Below are positions 56,032-64,000 of a stretch of DNA of 64,000 bases, piece by piece. The notes beneath the pieces are model-generated. The model saw only the letters and a list, made by a program, of their open reading frames with translations. It made no database searches and was not told the origin of the DNA. This DNA comes from an uncultured Paracoccaceae bacterium (GTDB lineage Bacteria > Pseudomonadota > Alphaproteobacteria > Rhodobacterales > Rhodobacteraceae). The stretch covers positions 186,001-250,000 of the forward strand of contig CANLDN010000005.1 of NCBI GenBank assembly GCA_947489445.1, in the 5' to 3' direction. Made by a program: the position numbers and the translations under genes. The stretch's first letter is position 1. The number at the start of each line of letters is the position of its first letter.

Positions 56032-56522
56032 CTGTAAGGCGCATCCATTTCCAGATTGCGCGCGATTTCAGCTTCCCAGCGGTCGCCGTTTTCGAGGAGC
56101 TTTTCCTTGTCGTAATACAGCTCTTCGCGCGTTTCGGTGCTGAACTCGAAATTCGGTCCTTCGACGATGGCATCCACCGGGCAGGCCTCTTGGCAGAAGC
56201 CGCAATAGATGCATTTGGTCATGTCGATGTCATAGCGGGTCGTGCGGCGGGAGCCGTCATCGCGCGGTTCGGCGTCAATGGTAATGGCCTGCGCGGGGCA
56301 GACGGCCTCACACAGCTTGCAGGCGATGCAGCGTTCCTCGCCATTGGGATAGCGGCGCAGGGCATGTTCGCCCCGAAAACGCGGGGACAAAGGGCCCTTT
56401 TCATGCGGATAGTTCAGCGTCGCCTTAGGCGAGAAGAAATACCGCATCGTGAGGCGGAAAGCGGAAAAGAAATCCTGCAGCAGGAAATATTTGGCCGCGC
56501 GTGTGTAGTCGATTTGGGTCAT
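56028..56522 (-). CDS. nuoI: NADH-quinone oxidoreductase subunit I
   Basis: A 164-residue peripheral-arm subunit that carries clusters N6a and N6b. Two 4Fe-4S motifs are [12 protein letters not shown] and [12 protein letters not shown]. The start is the ATG at 56520-56522 ([15 protein letters not shown]), one base after the stop of the accessory gene upstream; a longer in-frame start lacks family support. Ends in an ATGA overlap with the next accessory gene. Confidence 0.97.
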   Translation of the reverse strand: MTQIDYTRAAKYFLLQDFFSAFRLTMRYFFSPKATLNYPHEKGPLSPRFRGEHALRRYPNGEERCIACKLCEAVCPAQAITIDAEPRDDGSRRTTRYDIDMTKCIYCGFCQEACPVDAIVEGPNFEFSTETREELYYDKEKLLENGDRWEAEIARNLEMDAPYR

Positions 56523-56523
56523 A

Positions 56524-57210
56524 TCAGCTGAAGTCCTCACAATCGAAAGAAGCTCGGGAAGCTTCTAGATATTGGTCATGATCTTGAATCAAAGCATCGT
56601 GCATCGCCAATCTGTTCTCAGCGGCCATAGGGACCAATTGCATCGAATGATAGGCCTCAAAAAGCACAAAAAGCTGAGTATCACACTCACCAACAAATAG
56701 CTTTTCGGCCATAGCACCCCATCTAGTATCCGCCAGTGTTCGTACACCTTCTGCGTTGGGCCATAAACACCTCATAAATTGCAGTAGTACTTCTGCCCGA
56801 GAGCGGAGAGGCTCCGCTTCATTAACAAAGTCCTGCCCATTCAAGGGAGAAGGGTCAGCAAACAAACCAACAAACTCCAGGTTCTTAGCCACACCAATCG
56901 TACCCACTACAGTCAACGCAATGGCGCGCTTGTCCACATCTTGCAATGTTGGTGTTGAAGCGTTTTGTCGCGCGACAACCACATCCCATGGCAACCGAGA
57001 TTCCAACGGTTGAATTGGACTATCCAGAACTTCGTAAATTTCCGCATTCAATTCATCGTTTAGCTCAACCTCGACAGAGCAAGCACCCTGAATATGAGCC
57101 CAAACAGCGTTCGCAAAGGCACCTCCATGAGCGTCTTCCTCTGCGGTTTGTGCTGCAACCATACTCGGAAGAACAAACAGCAAAACGGCGATAATGGTGC
57201 GCTCAAACAT
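56524..57210 (-). CDS. Secreted protein of unknown function between nuoH and nuoI
   Basis: A 228-residue exported protein with a signal peptide ([16 protein letters not shown], cleavage about residue 20). Mature cysteines occur in [25 protein letters not shown] and FDCEDFS, enough for two disulfides. Visible base composition is clearly lower in GC than the nuo genes around it, with A/T-ending codons, which suggests acquisition. It nevertheless fits exactly: its ATG overlaps the nuoH stop (TGATG) and its TGA lies one base before the nuoI ATG. No family recognised. Confidence 0.75.
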   Translation of the reverse strand: MFERTIIAVLLFVLPSMVAAQTAEEDAHGGAFANAVWAHIQGACSVEVELNDELNAEIYEVLDSPIQPLESRLPWDVVVARQNASTPTLQDVDKRAIALTVVGTIGVAKNLEFVGLFADPSPLNGQDFVNEAEPLRSRAEVLLQFMRCLWPNAEGVRTLADTRWGAMAEKLFVGECDTQLFVLFEAYHSMQLVPMAAENRLAMHDALIQDHDQYLEASRASFDCEDFS

Positions 57211-58250
57211 CAGCCACCCACCGCCCAGCGCGCCCAGAACCCGCCGAGCACTTCGTATTTGGCGAGGAACGACACGATCACCACCCATGCCAGCGACATG
57301 GGCAGAAACACTTTCCAGCCGATCCGCATCAGCTGGTCATAGCGGTAGCGCGGCGTGATCGCCTTGACCATGGCGAACATGAAGAAGACCAGTCCCATCT
57401 TCAGCACCATCCAAAGAATGCCGTCGGGCAGACCCGGAATGGGTGACAGCCAGCCGCCAAAGAACAGCAGCGATACCAGCGCGCACATCAGCACGACAGC
57501 CATCAGTTCGCCGATCATGAACAGCAGGAATGGGGTAGAGGAATATTCAACCTGGTAACCGGCAACCAGTTCTGATTCCGCTTCGGGCAGGTCGAACGGT
57601 GGCCGGTTTGTTTCGGCCAAGGCGCTGATGAAGAAGAGGAACAGCATCGGGAAATGCGCGACCCAGAACCAGTTGAACAGGCCCGCATTGCCGTCTTGTG
57701 CTGCGACGATATCACCAAAGTTCATCGACCCCGCCGAGATGATCACACCGATGATGATCAGGCCGATTGAAACCTCGTAAGAGATCATCTGTGCTGCAGA
57801 CCGCAGCGAGCCGAGGAAGGGATATTTGGAGTTTGACGCCCAGCCCCCCATGATCACGCCATAGACCTCAAGCGAGCCAATGGCGAAGATATACAAGATG
57901 GCGACGTTGATATCGGCCAGCACCCAACCGTCGTTGAACGGGATCACCGCCCATGAAATCACGGCCAGTACAAAGGCGATCATAGGGGCGAGGAAGAACA
58001 CCGCCTTGTCGGCGCCCGCAGGCACCACAATCTCTTTGACGATATATTTGAGGAAGTCGGCGAAAGATTGCAAAAGCCCGAATGCGCCAACCACGTTGGG
58101 CCCTTTGCGCATTTGCACTGCCGCCCAGACCTTGCGGTCCGCGTACATCAAAAACGCGAGAGCGACCAGCAAGGGGATCAACACGAGCAAACACTGCCCA
58201 AGGATCACAAGGACGATGCCAAGGTTGGTATTGGTAAAAAATTCAACCAT
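57210..58250 (-). CDS. nuoH: NADH-quinone oxidoreductase subunit H
   Basis: Membrane subunit (346 residues, eight helices) that forms the quinone chamber with nuoB/nuoD. Seen are [60 protein letters not shown] and [20 protein letters not shown], all hallmark motifs. It follows nuoG by 11 bp and overlaps the unusual accessory gene downstream by one base. Confidence 0.97.
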   Translation of the reverse strand: MVEFFTNTNLGIVLVILGQCLLVLIPLLVALAFLMYADRKVWAAVQMRKGPNVVGAFGLLQSFADFLKYIVKEIVVPAGADKAVFFLAPMIAFVLAVISWAVIPFNDGWVLADINVAILYIFAIGSLEVYGVIMGGWASNSKYPFLGSLRSAAQMISYEVSIGLIIIGVIISAGSMNFGDIVAAQDGNAGLFNWFWVAHFPMLFLFFISALAETNRPPFDLPEAESELVAGYQVEYSSTPFLLFMIGELMAVVLMCALVSLLFFGGWLSPIPGLPDGILWMVLKMGLVFFMFAMVKAITPRYRYDQLMRIGWKVFLPMSLAWVVIVSFLAKYEVLGGFWARWAVGG

Positions 58251-58261
58251 TTATCAGGTCC

Positions 58262-60280
58262 TTATTCCGCCGCCAGCGGCGCGGTTTTACGGGCTTTGGT
58301 ATTGGCGCTCAGTTCCGCCATAAGGCTGGAGGCACGTGCAATCGGGTTTGTCAGATAGAAATCCGTGACCGCATTCACAAAATCCGCCTTGCCAGGTTTT
58401 TTGACGGGGATCGGCTGCCAATCGTTTTCGGCCACTTCGTCAATGCGCCCCAGATGTGGGTGGGCCTTAACCAGTGCCTGCCGCAGTTGCGCCATACTGT
58501 CGAATGCCAATGTCGCGTCCAGTTCAGCAGATAGCGCGCGCAGGATCGCCCAGTTTTCCTTGGCCTCGCCCGGTGGGAAACTGGCGCGTAGGGCAAGCTG
58601 TGGCCGTCCTTCGGTATTCACGAACAGGCCGTTTTCTTCCGTATAAGCCGCAGAGGGCAGGATGATATCGGCGCGATGCGCCCCACGATCACCGTGCGAG
58701 CCTTGGTAAATCACGAAGGCGCCCGGCTTCACCTCAACCTCGTCTGCGCCAAGGTTGTAAATCACTTCGGCCCCGTCCAATGCCGCCTCAAGCCCGCCTT
58801 CGGTGACGGCACCCACATCCATCGCACCCACGCGGCTGGCCGCAGTATGCAGGACAAGGAATTTCGAATTCGCGGCATCTGCGGCCTTCATCGCCTGGCT
58901 CAGCACGGCCTCACCATCGGCTTCTGTCAGGGCACCCTGCCCGACGATCATGACGCCAGCGACGTCCTGTTTGTCGGAATGATCCATAGCAGCCAGACCG
59001 ACCAGATCATCGCGACCAGAGCCGATTTGCACCACATCAAAGGTCAGATCATCGCTTGTCCCGATCCGGGCCACTTTGGCCCCTTTGGTCCAGGCCTTGC
59101 GGATGCGGGAATTCAGCACCGGCGTCTCTATGCGCGGGTTGGTCCCGATCATCAGTATCATCTGCGCATCGTCAATGTCTTCGATGCAGGCAGTCCCCAC
59201 ATAGGCCGACCGGTTACCAATTGGCAGCTTCGCCCCATCGGTACGGCATTCTACATTGCCACCCTGCCCCTCGATCAATTGCTTGAGCGCGAACGCGGCC
59301 TCAACCGGGGCGAGATCACCCACGAGCCCGGCAACCTTCTTGTCCTTCATCGCGGCGGCTGCGGCAGTCAGTGCCTCGGGCCAGCTTGCCTTGCGCAGTT
59401 TGCCGTTTTCACGAATGTAGGGCGTGTCCAAGCGCTGCTTGCGCAGCCCGTCCCAGACAAAGCGCGTCTTGTCGGAAATCCATTCTTCGTTCACGCCGTC
59501 ATGGTTGCGGGGCAGAAAGCGCATGACCTCGCGGCCCTTCGTGTCCACGCGGATGTTGGAACCCAGAGCATCCATAACGTCAATGGATTCCGTCTTGGTC
59601 AGCTCCCATGGCCGTGCGGTGAACGCATATGGCTTGGACACAAGCGCGCCAACCGGGCACAGATCAATGATGTTGCCCTGCATATTCGAATCGAGTGTTT
59701 CGCCCAGATAAGACGTAATTTCGGCATCCTCGCCACGACCGGTCTGGCCCATCTGGTGGATGCCTGCCACTTCGGTCGTGAAACGCACACAACGGGTGCA
59801 GGAAATGCAGCGGGTCATATGGGTTTCGACCAGCGGGCCAAGGTCCAAATCCTCGGTCGCGCGCTTGGGTTCGCGGAAGCGGCTGAAATCCACGCCATAG
59901 GCCATGGCCTGATCCTGCAAATCACACTCACCGCCCTGATCGCAGATCGGGCAATCGAGCGGGTGGTTGATCAGCAGAAATTCCATGACGCCCTCGCGGG
60001 CCTTTTTGACCATGGGCGAGTTGGTTTTCACGACCGGCGGCTGCCCTTCTGGCCCAGGGCGCAAATCGCGCACCTGCATGGCACACGACGCGGCGGGCTT
60101 GGGCGGACCGCCTACAACTTCAACCAGACACATCCGGCAGTTACCTGCGATGGAAAGCCGTTCGTGATAGCAGAAACGCGGGATTTCGATGCCCGCCTCT
60201 TCGCAGGCCTGGATCAGGGTCATCGCCCCGTCAACTTCGACCTCAGTTCCATCAATGACGACTTTGCGCAGATCAGACAT
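58262..60280 (-). CDS. nuoG: NADH-quinone oxidoreductase subunit G
   Basis: Iron-sulfur subunit of the NADH-input arm, 672 residues. It holds a 2Fe-2S domain ([20 protein letters not shown]), a 4Fe-4S with His ligand ([20 protein letters not shown]), and a ferredoxin-like pair ([20 protein letters not shown]), followed by a molybdopterin-dehydrogenase-like domain without cofactor. Start chosen at [11 protein letters not shown] at 60278-60280, where the fold begins; a long upstream extension (198 bp) is non-conserved. It is 137 bp after the DUF5333 gene. Confidence 0.96.
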   Translation of the reverse strand: MSDLRKVVIDGTEVEVDGAMTLIQACEEAGIEIPRFCYHERLSIAGNCRMCLVEVVGGPPKPAASCAMQVRDLRPGPEGQPPVVKTNSPMVKKAREGVMEFLLINHPLDCPICDQGGECDLQDQAMAYGVDFSRFREPKRATEDLDLGPLVETHMTRCISCTRCVRFTTEVAGIHQMGQTGRGEDAEITSYLGETLDSNMQGNIIDLCPVGALVSKPYAFTARPWELTKTESIDVMDALGSNIRVDTKGREVMRFLPRNHDGVNEEWISDKTRFVWDGLRKQRLDTPYIRENGKLRKASWPEALTAAAAAMKDKKVAGLVGDLAPVEAAFALKQLIEGQGGNVECRTDGAKLPIGNRSAYVGTACIEDIDDAQMILMIGTNPRIETPVLNSRIRKAWTKGAKVARIGTSDDLTFDVVQIGSGRDDLVGLAAMDHSDKQDVAGVMIVGQGALTEADGEAVLSQAMKAADAANSKFLVLHTAASRVGAMDVGAVTEGGLEAALDGAEVIYNLGADEVEVKPGAFVIYQGSHGDRGAHRADIILPSAAYTEENGLFVNTEGRPQLALRASFPPGEAKENWAILRALSAELDATLAFDSMAQLRQALVKAHPHLGRIDEVAENDWQPIPVKKPGKADFVNAVTDFYLTNPIARASSLMAELSANTKARKTAPLAAE

Positions 60281-60417
60281 GGCGTGCCTTTTTGTTCCCG
60301 GTCGCGCATGTATCCGCGTTGCGGCGGCTGCGCGTTGCCGCGTTCTAGCGCGACATGGGCGGCGATGCCAGTCAGATCGACAAAAAAGAGGGCAAATTTC
60401 AGACGCGCAGCAGCGAC

Positions 60418-60825
60418 TTAACGCAGCAGCCAGCCAACCCGCGTGTTTGCGGCGATCTGGGCGCGGCCAGCGGCGCAATAGCTGGCTTCATCGCCTTCGA
60501 CGACGCCAATGGCGGCCAGTTGCTGACGTGCGATGCGTTCCAACCGGCGCTGTTCATCGCGATCGTCGATATAGGCTTCGATTTCGGCATCCGAATACCC
60601 CAGCTCGGTCGCGCGATTCTTGAGCGATTGCAGATAACCGATGCCACGCCATGTTCGGGCGCGAATGCTGTCGCACTGCTCTGAAATCTCATACGCCATG
60701 CCGACAAAGATGATCCCATCGCGCACGGATGGTTCATCCTTCAACGCGGCCTGCGCTGACATGCTGCCAGCAAACGTCACTGACGCGATTGAAACAGCGG
60801 CCAAAAGGGCACGGGTCTTGGTCAT
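60418..60825 (-). CDS. DUF5333 family secreted protein in the nuo operon
   Basis: A 135-residue exported protein with a signal peptide ([19 protein letters not shown]). The mature region has [44 protein letters not shown] and ASYCAAGR, with two cysteines. TAGGAG seven bases before the ATG is a good ribosome-binding site. I identify it as the family-typical DUF5333 neighbour of nuoG in Rhodobacteraceae from this pattern. Function unknown. Confidence 0.8.
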   Translation of the reverse strand: MTKTRALLAAVSIASVTFAGSMSAQAALKDEPSVRDGIIFVGMAYEISEQCDSIRARTWRGIGYLQSLKNRATELGYSDAEIEAYIDDRDEQRRLERIARQQLAAIGVVEGDEASYCAAGRAQIAANTRVGWLLR

Positions 60826-60928
60826 CACAATTCTCCTACAAGGCACGGCAATATGTGTGTCTTTTCGTCGATATGACATCGCGTGTCAGCCCACGCTATT
60901 CAATATCACCGCGTTGATATCCACCGAT

Positions 60929-61399
60929 TTATCCCGCTTCAGCATGGGCCGCGATGGTTAACCCATTGGCACCAAAAACATCTTTCGTCTCACCGTGTTT
61001 TTGCAGATCGCGCCAGCGTGCCATGCCTTCGGCCACATCTGGCCGATGGGTTGCGGCAATCCACCAGCACACAAGAAAACCGCTATCGCCCGGCACAAAC
61101 CATTCGTGCTGCCGTGCCATGATGCGTGCATGTAATGTCTTGGTCACAAACCGGTACAGTGGGGCGGCACCCGTCCAGACGGACAGGGTCGAGGCTGTAT
61201 TGGGCCTCTCACCCAGCGGGCCATGCGGGTCGTTTTGCACCGCATCCATATCATCATCAGACATGCGCCAGACAAATCCCGGGCTGCGTGCCGCTATGGC
61301 GTTGACCTGATCAACGGCGTCTTCAAAACCGGCAATACGCGGATCACCCCAAGGGTAGCGCAGGGTGCCAAAGTTGAATTCGGCCAGATGCCGGGTCAT
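60929..61399 (-). CDS. DUF3291 family protein, second copy
   Basis: A 156-residue soluble protein with the DUF3291/ABM-like fold features LAEFNFGTLRYPWGDPRIAG, AIAARSPGFVWRMSDDD, TLSVWTGAAPLYRFV and FLVCWWIAATHRPD. It is paralogous to the gene just upstream (61396-61848) and overlaps its stop as ATGA. Start chosen at MTRHLAEF, as the longer frame is a shadow of that gene. Members of the fold include monooxygenases and heme-binding enzymes; the role near nuo is unknown. Confidence 0.82.
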   Translation of the reverse strand: MTRHLAEFNFGTLRYPWGDPRIAGFEDAVDQVNAIAARSPGFVWRMSDDDMDAVQNDPHGPLGERPNTASTLSVWTGAAPLYRFVTKTLHARIMARQHEWFVPGDSGFLVCWWIAATHRPDVAEGMARWRDLQKHGETKDVFGANGLTIAAHAEAG

Positions 61400-61848
61400 T
61401 GGGCTGCTTGGGCGCGCAACCAATCCCAGCCAAAGGCGGCGGCGCTGTCGCCGTGTTTTTCGCGATGGGCCAGCTTGGCCAGCGCGTCGTCCAAACTGGG
61501 CTGGGTGCCTTCCTCGATCCACCACATGACAAAATGCATGTCGACCAGTTCTTCGAACCATTCCTTGCCGCGCTTCATGAACTTGTCGTGCAAGGTGCCA
61601 AAAACAAAGGTTTCGAGTTGTTGCGGTGTTTCCCAGACCGAAAGATTGGCGACAAACTGCGGATCGCCATCAATGCAGGCATCGGTATTGCCGCGACCCG
61701 GTTCGCCCGAACCTTCCATCATCCAGACGAAGCCGGGCATCCGTTTGCCCAACCCGTTGATCCGATCCAGATTATCCATGAACTCTGCCACGCGCGGATC
61801 ATCCGTGGGGGCAATAAGGCGACCAATGTTCAATTCTGCAACGTGCAT
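61396..61848 (-). CDS. DUF3291 family protein, first copy
   Basis: A 150-residue soluble protein with VAELNIGRLIAPTDDPRVAE, GKRMPGFVWMMEGSG, NLSVWETPQQLETFVFG and HFVMWWIEEGTQPSLDDAL, the DUF3291 pattern. The downstream paralogue shares the same block order, so this is a tandem duplication, now clearly diverged. It follows the two-helix membrane-protein gene by six bases. Function unknown. Confidence 0.82.
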   Translation of the reverse strand: MHVAELNIGRLIAPTDDPRVAEFMDNLDRINGLGKRMPGFVWMMEGSGEPGRGNTDACIDGDPQFVANLSVWETPQQLETFVFGTLHDKFMKRGKEWFEELVDMHFVMWWIEEGTQPSLDDALAKLAHREKHGDSAAAFGWDWLRAQAAQ

Positions 61849-61854
61849 ATCCGA

Positions 61855-62088
61855 CTACCTGCGCCGCTGGCGCGTTGGGGCCACCCCGCCAAACGATTTG
61901 CGTAGGAAGGCCAGCGTCAAAATACCGCCGATAAGGGCCAAAATGCCCGCAGGGGCATAGGCCCAGAACGGCGCAATTTCAGCCATAGTCGCGCGGACGG
62001 TAAACCACGCGGGCAATCCGCAGATTGCGGATGTGACAAGGGCCGCACCAAAACTTGCGGCCCCATCAAGGAAATTACGAAATGCCAT
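61855..62088 (-). CDS. Small two-helix membrane protein in the nuo operon
   Basis: A 77-residue product with two hydrophobic helices (AALVTSAICGLPAWFTV; WAYAPAGILALIGGILTLAF) and a basic tail (PTRQRRR). It lies nine bases after the lipoprotein gene and six before the DUF3291 pair, on the operon strand. No named family recognised; the context suggests co-expression with complex I. Confidence 0.7.
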   Translation of the reverse strand: MAFRNFLDGAASFGAALVTSAICGLPAWFTVRATMAEIAPFWAYAPAGILALIGGILTLAFLRKSFGGVAPTRQRRR

Positions 62089-62097
62089 CGTCAGGTA

Positions 62098-62508
62098 TCA
62101 GACGGGCACCAACACGGCAGCCATCGCACTGTTTTCAAGCATCTCGGCATCCGCCGCCGGACACAAATCTGCGCCGGTCAATTCCACGCCGTGCTTGGCC
62201 GTAAAACTGCGCTCGCTGACATCTGTTTCAAGCTCAATCGCACCGCGCAGCCCGATCGCTGACAGTGACCCGCGCCCAACCTCGTTGCGCTTTTCGTTCA
62301 CGTCCAGATCCAGTGCCGTATCATAACGATACCGCGCACAGTTCTGCGCCACCTGATTGGCGATTTTCAAGGTCGCGTAATATTGCGGTGTCGGCAGGTT
62401 ATAAAGCTTCTGCACCGCCGGGTCCGAAAATGGACGCGCCGCGCTCGATCCCGTTGCACATGCGGCCAACGTCAACGCTGCCCCAAACATCAATCCACGC
62501 ATCATCAT
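62098..62508 (-). CDS. Small lipoprotein in the nuo operon
   Basis: A 136-residue lipoprotein with signal peptide and lipobox LAACATGSS (Cys about residue 17), then a mature part with [28 protein letters not shown] and CPAADAEM. Three ATGs in a row (62508, 62505, 62502) could start it; the first overlaps the nuoF stop as ATGA. It lies between nuoF and the small membrane-protein gene. Function unknown. Confidence 0.72.
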   Translation of the reverse strand: MMMRGLMFGAALTLAACATGSSAARPFSDPAVQKLYNLPTPQYYATLKIANQVAQNCARYRYDTALDLDVNEKRNEVGRGSLSAIGLRGAIELETDVSERSFTAKHGVELTGADLCPAADAEMLENSAMAAVLVPV

Positions 62509-63791
62509 TCTGCTGCCATCCCTGCTAGTCGCTTGTCTTTGATCCGGTCTTCGATTTCGTCCCGGAAGTTTTTGATCAGACCCTGAATGGGCCATGCCGC
62601 CGCATCGCCAAGCGCACAAATCGTGTGCCCTTCGACCTGCTTTGTCACATCCAGAAGCATATCAATCTCTTCAACCGATGCATCACCTTTCACCAAACGG
62701 GCCATAACGCGCATCATCCAGCCGGTGCCTTCCCGGCACGGGGTGCATTGGCCGCAGCTTTCATGCTTATAGAATTTGGACAAACGCCAGATATTCTTGA
62801 TCATATCGGTGGAGTTATCCATCACGATCACAGCAGCGGTGCCAAGGGATGACCCTTTTTCCTTGAGCGCGTCAAAATCCATGATCGCATCGCGCATATG
62901 TTCACCGCGCACACAAGGCACCGAGGATCCACCGGGGATCACGGCCTTGAGATTATCCCAACCACCACGAATACCGCCGCAATGCTTTTCGATCAGTTCC
63001 TCAAAGGAAATCGACATTTCCTCTTCCACGACACAGGGGTTGTTTACATGGCCGGAAATCGCAAACAGCTTGGTGCCCGCGTTGTTCGGACGCCCCATGC
63101 CGGCAAACCAATCCCCGCCACGGCGCAGGATGGTCGGCACCACAGCAATTGATTCGACGTTGTTCACAGTCGTCGGGCAGCCATAAAGACCAGCGCCCGC
63201 CGGGAATGGCGGCTTCATGCGCGGCATACCCTTTTTGCCTTCAAGGCTTTCCAGCAGCGCGGTTTCCTCGCCACAGATATAGGCCCCTGCCCCATGGGTC
63301 AGGTAAATGTCGAAATCCCAGCCGGATTTCGCAGCATTCTTGCCGACCAGACCGGCGGCATAGCATTCATCGATGGCCGCTTGCAGCGCCTCTTTCTCAC
63401 GGATGTATTCGCCGCGGATGTAGATGTAGCAGGCGTTCGCATTCATCGCGAAAGATGCAATCAGACACCCTTCGACCAGCGTATGCGGATCGTGGCGCAT
63501 GATTTCGCGGTCTTTGCATGTGCCCGGCTCAGATTCATCGGCATTTACCACCAGATAAGCCGGACGCCCGTCACTTTCTTTAGGCATAAAGGACCACTTG
63601 AGGCCTGTTGGGAAACCTGCGCCCCCGCGCCCACGCAGACCAGATGTCTTCATCTCATTGATGATCCAGTCACGTCCCTTTTTGATGATCGCAGCCGTCC
63701 CATCCCAATGACCACGCTTTTTTGCGCCAGCCATGGTACGGTCATGCATCCCGTAAAGGTTCGTGAAAATCCGGTCTTCGTCTTTGAGCAT
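62505..63791 (-). CDS. nuoF: NADH-quinone oxidoreductase subunit F
   Basis: NADH- and FMN-binding subunit of complex I, 428 residues. The NADH/FMN glycine loops [16 protein letters not shown] and [29 protein letters not shown], and the 4Fe-4S motif [15 protein letters not shown] are present. Start chosen at [14 protein letters not shown], overlapping the DUF5337 stop by one base (TGATG). A longer frame upstream is not supported. Confidence 0.97.
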   Translation of the reverse strand: MLKDEDRIFTNLYGMHDRTMAGAKKRGHWDGTAAIIKKGRDWIINEMKTSGLRGRGGAGFPTGLKWSFMPKESDGRPAYLVVNADESEPGTCKDREIMRHDPHTLVEGCLIASFAMNANACYIYIRGEYIREKEALQAAIDECYAAGLVGKNAAKSGWDFDIYLTHGAGAYICGEETALLESLEGKKGMPRMKPPFPAGAGLYGCPTTVNNVESIAVVPTILRRGGDWFAGMGRPNNAGTKLFAISGHVNNPCVVEEEMSISFEELIEKHCGGIRGGWDNLKAVIPGGSSVPCVRGEHMRDAIMDFDALKEKGSSLGTAAVIVMDNSTDMIKNIWRLSKFYKHESCGQCTPCREGTGWMMRVMARLVKGDASVEEIDMLLDVTKQVEGHTICALGDAAAWPIQGLIKNFRDEIEDRIKDKRLAGMAAE

Positions 63792-64000
63792 CAGCCATCG
63801 CCCTTGTCGTTCTGGCGCGCGCGCCAGAGTTGAAATGTCTGCCATAGCGCAAAGCCGAAACCGGCGAGCGCTGCAAGGTCAAAAAGTGCACGGGTCCGGT
63901 TGGACCAGCCAAATTCCGACCCTGCCCAGATCGCGATCATCCACATGACACCTGTTCCGGCCAAGATCAACGCGACGCGTTGTCCTGCCTTGGCCTGTTT
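63791..64000 (-). CDS. DUF5337 small membrane protein (partial, N-terminus outside window)
   Basis: The last 69 residues of a leftward gene that enters from the right edge. They hold two hydrophobic helices ([38 protein letters not shown]) joined by a short loop ([12 protein letters not shown]) and a basic C-terminus. This matches the DUF5337 protein encoded between nuoE and nuoF in Rhodobacteraceae. Its TGA overlaps the nuoF ATG by one base. Function unknown. Confidence 0.78.
   Translation of the reverse strand, partial: KQAKAGQRVALILAGTGVMWMIAIWAGSEFGWSNRTRALFDLAALAGFGFALWQTFQLWRARQNDKGDG

Noticed and set aside
58676..60421. 581-codon rightward open frame
   Set aside because: Exactly antisense to nuoG, whose iron-sulfur motifs are intact; the His/Arg-rich product is a typical shadow of high-GC coding DNA.

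Overview
The window looks like a chromosomal segment of a marine alphaproteobacterium of the Rhodobacteraceae (Roseobacter group, in the style of Loktanella, Yoonia or Octadecabacter). I base this on the gene families and their order: a nuo operon interspersed with family-typical small genes (DUF5337, DUF5333, a carboxymuconolactone-decarboxylase-like gene), nuoN-birA-coaX-rnj linkage, yfgM-bamB-der, a soxBDAG sarcosine oxidase cluster, and ccmI-ruvX-DUF1289. The DNA is moderately GC-rich, densely coded, with many ATGA and TGATG overlaps. No rRNA, tRNA, CRISPR array, prophage or intact insertion sequence was seen.

Region by region. 1-1322: Sec translocon genes secD (partial) and yajC, leftward. 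1492-6694: a sensory and transport block, with a LysR regulator divergent from an SbtA-like bicarbonate permease, then a PhnD-like periplasmic binding protein followed by a membrane GGDEF-EAL protein. 6830-13608: serS, a DUF2235 hydrolase, a TspO-like membrane protein, then yfgM-bamB-der leftward. 13875-25483: an RND efflux pair, an Atm1-like ABC exporter with an ExoD protein, a LysM protein, a LOG-family enzyme, a threonine/serine dehydratase, a host-attachment-family protein and Fe superoxide dismutase with a clear terminator. 25626-31512: the heterotetrameric sarcosine oxidase genes soxB, soxD, soxA and soxG, with two tiny membrane-protein genes lying between soxB and soxD. 31706-33617: ccmI-ruvX-DUF1289. 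33638-38191: a short secreted protein, an orphan Fe(III)-type ABC ATPase, an SDR-AlkC gene pair and a Hint-domain protein. 38188-45288: two related lipoproteins, prfC, three poorly characterised genes, a lipoprotein, a DEAD-box helicase and a secreted cysteine-containing protein. 45289-45986: the only long gap, with inverted repeats, a palindromic pair of DnaA-box-like 9-mers and a probable 54-codon membrane peptide. 45987-64000: a long leftward array, DUF5337(partial)-nuoF-(four accessory genes)-DUF5333-nuoG-nuoH-(accessory)-nuoI-(two accessory)-nuoJ-nuoK-nuoL-nuoM-nuoN-birA-coaX-rnj, for respiratory complex I plus cofactor and RNA metabolism.

Functional themes are respiration (complex I, cytochrome c assembly), envelope biogenesis (Sec, BamB, LysM, lipoproteins), one-carbon metabolism of methylated glycine, and envelope sensing. 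The most interesting poorly explained parts are the binding protein plus GGDEF-EAL pair next to a bicarbonate-permease locus, the accessory genes threaded through the nuo operon (especially an AT-richer gene fitted tightly between nuoH and nuoI), a Hint protein with serine in the nucleophile position, the paired glycine-tract lipoproteins, and the structured gap upstream of rnj.
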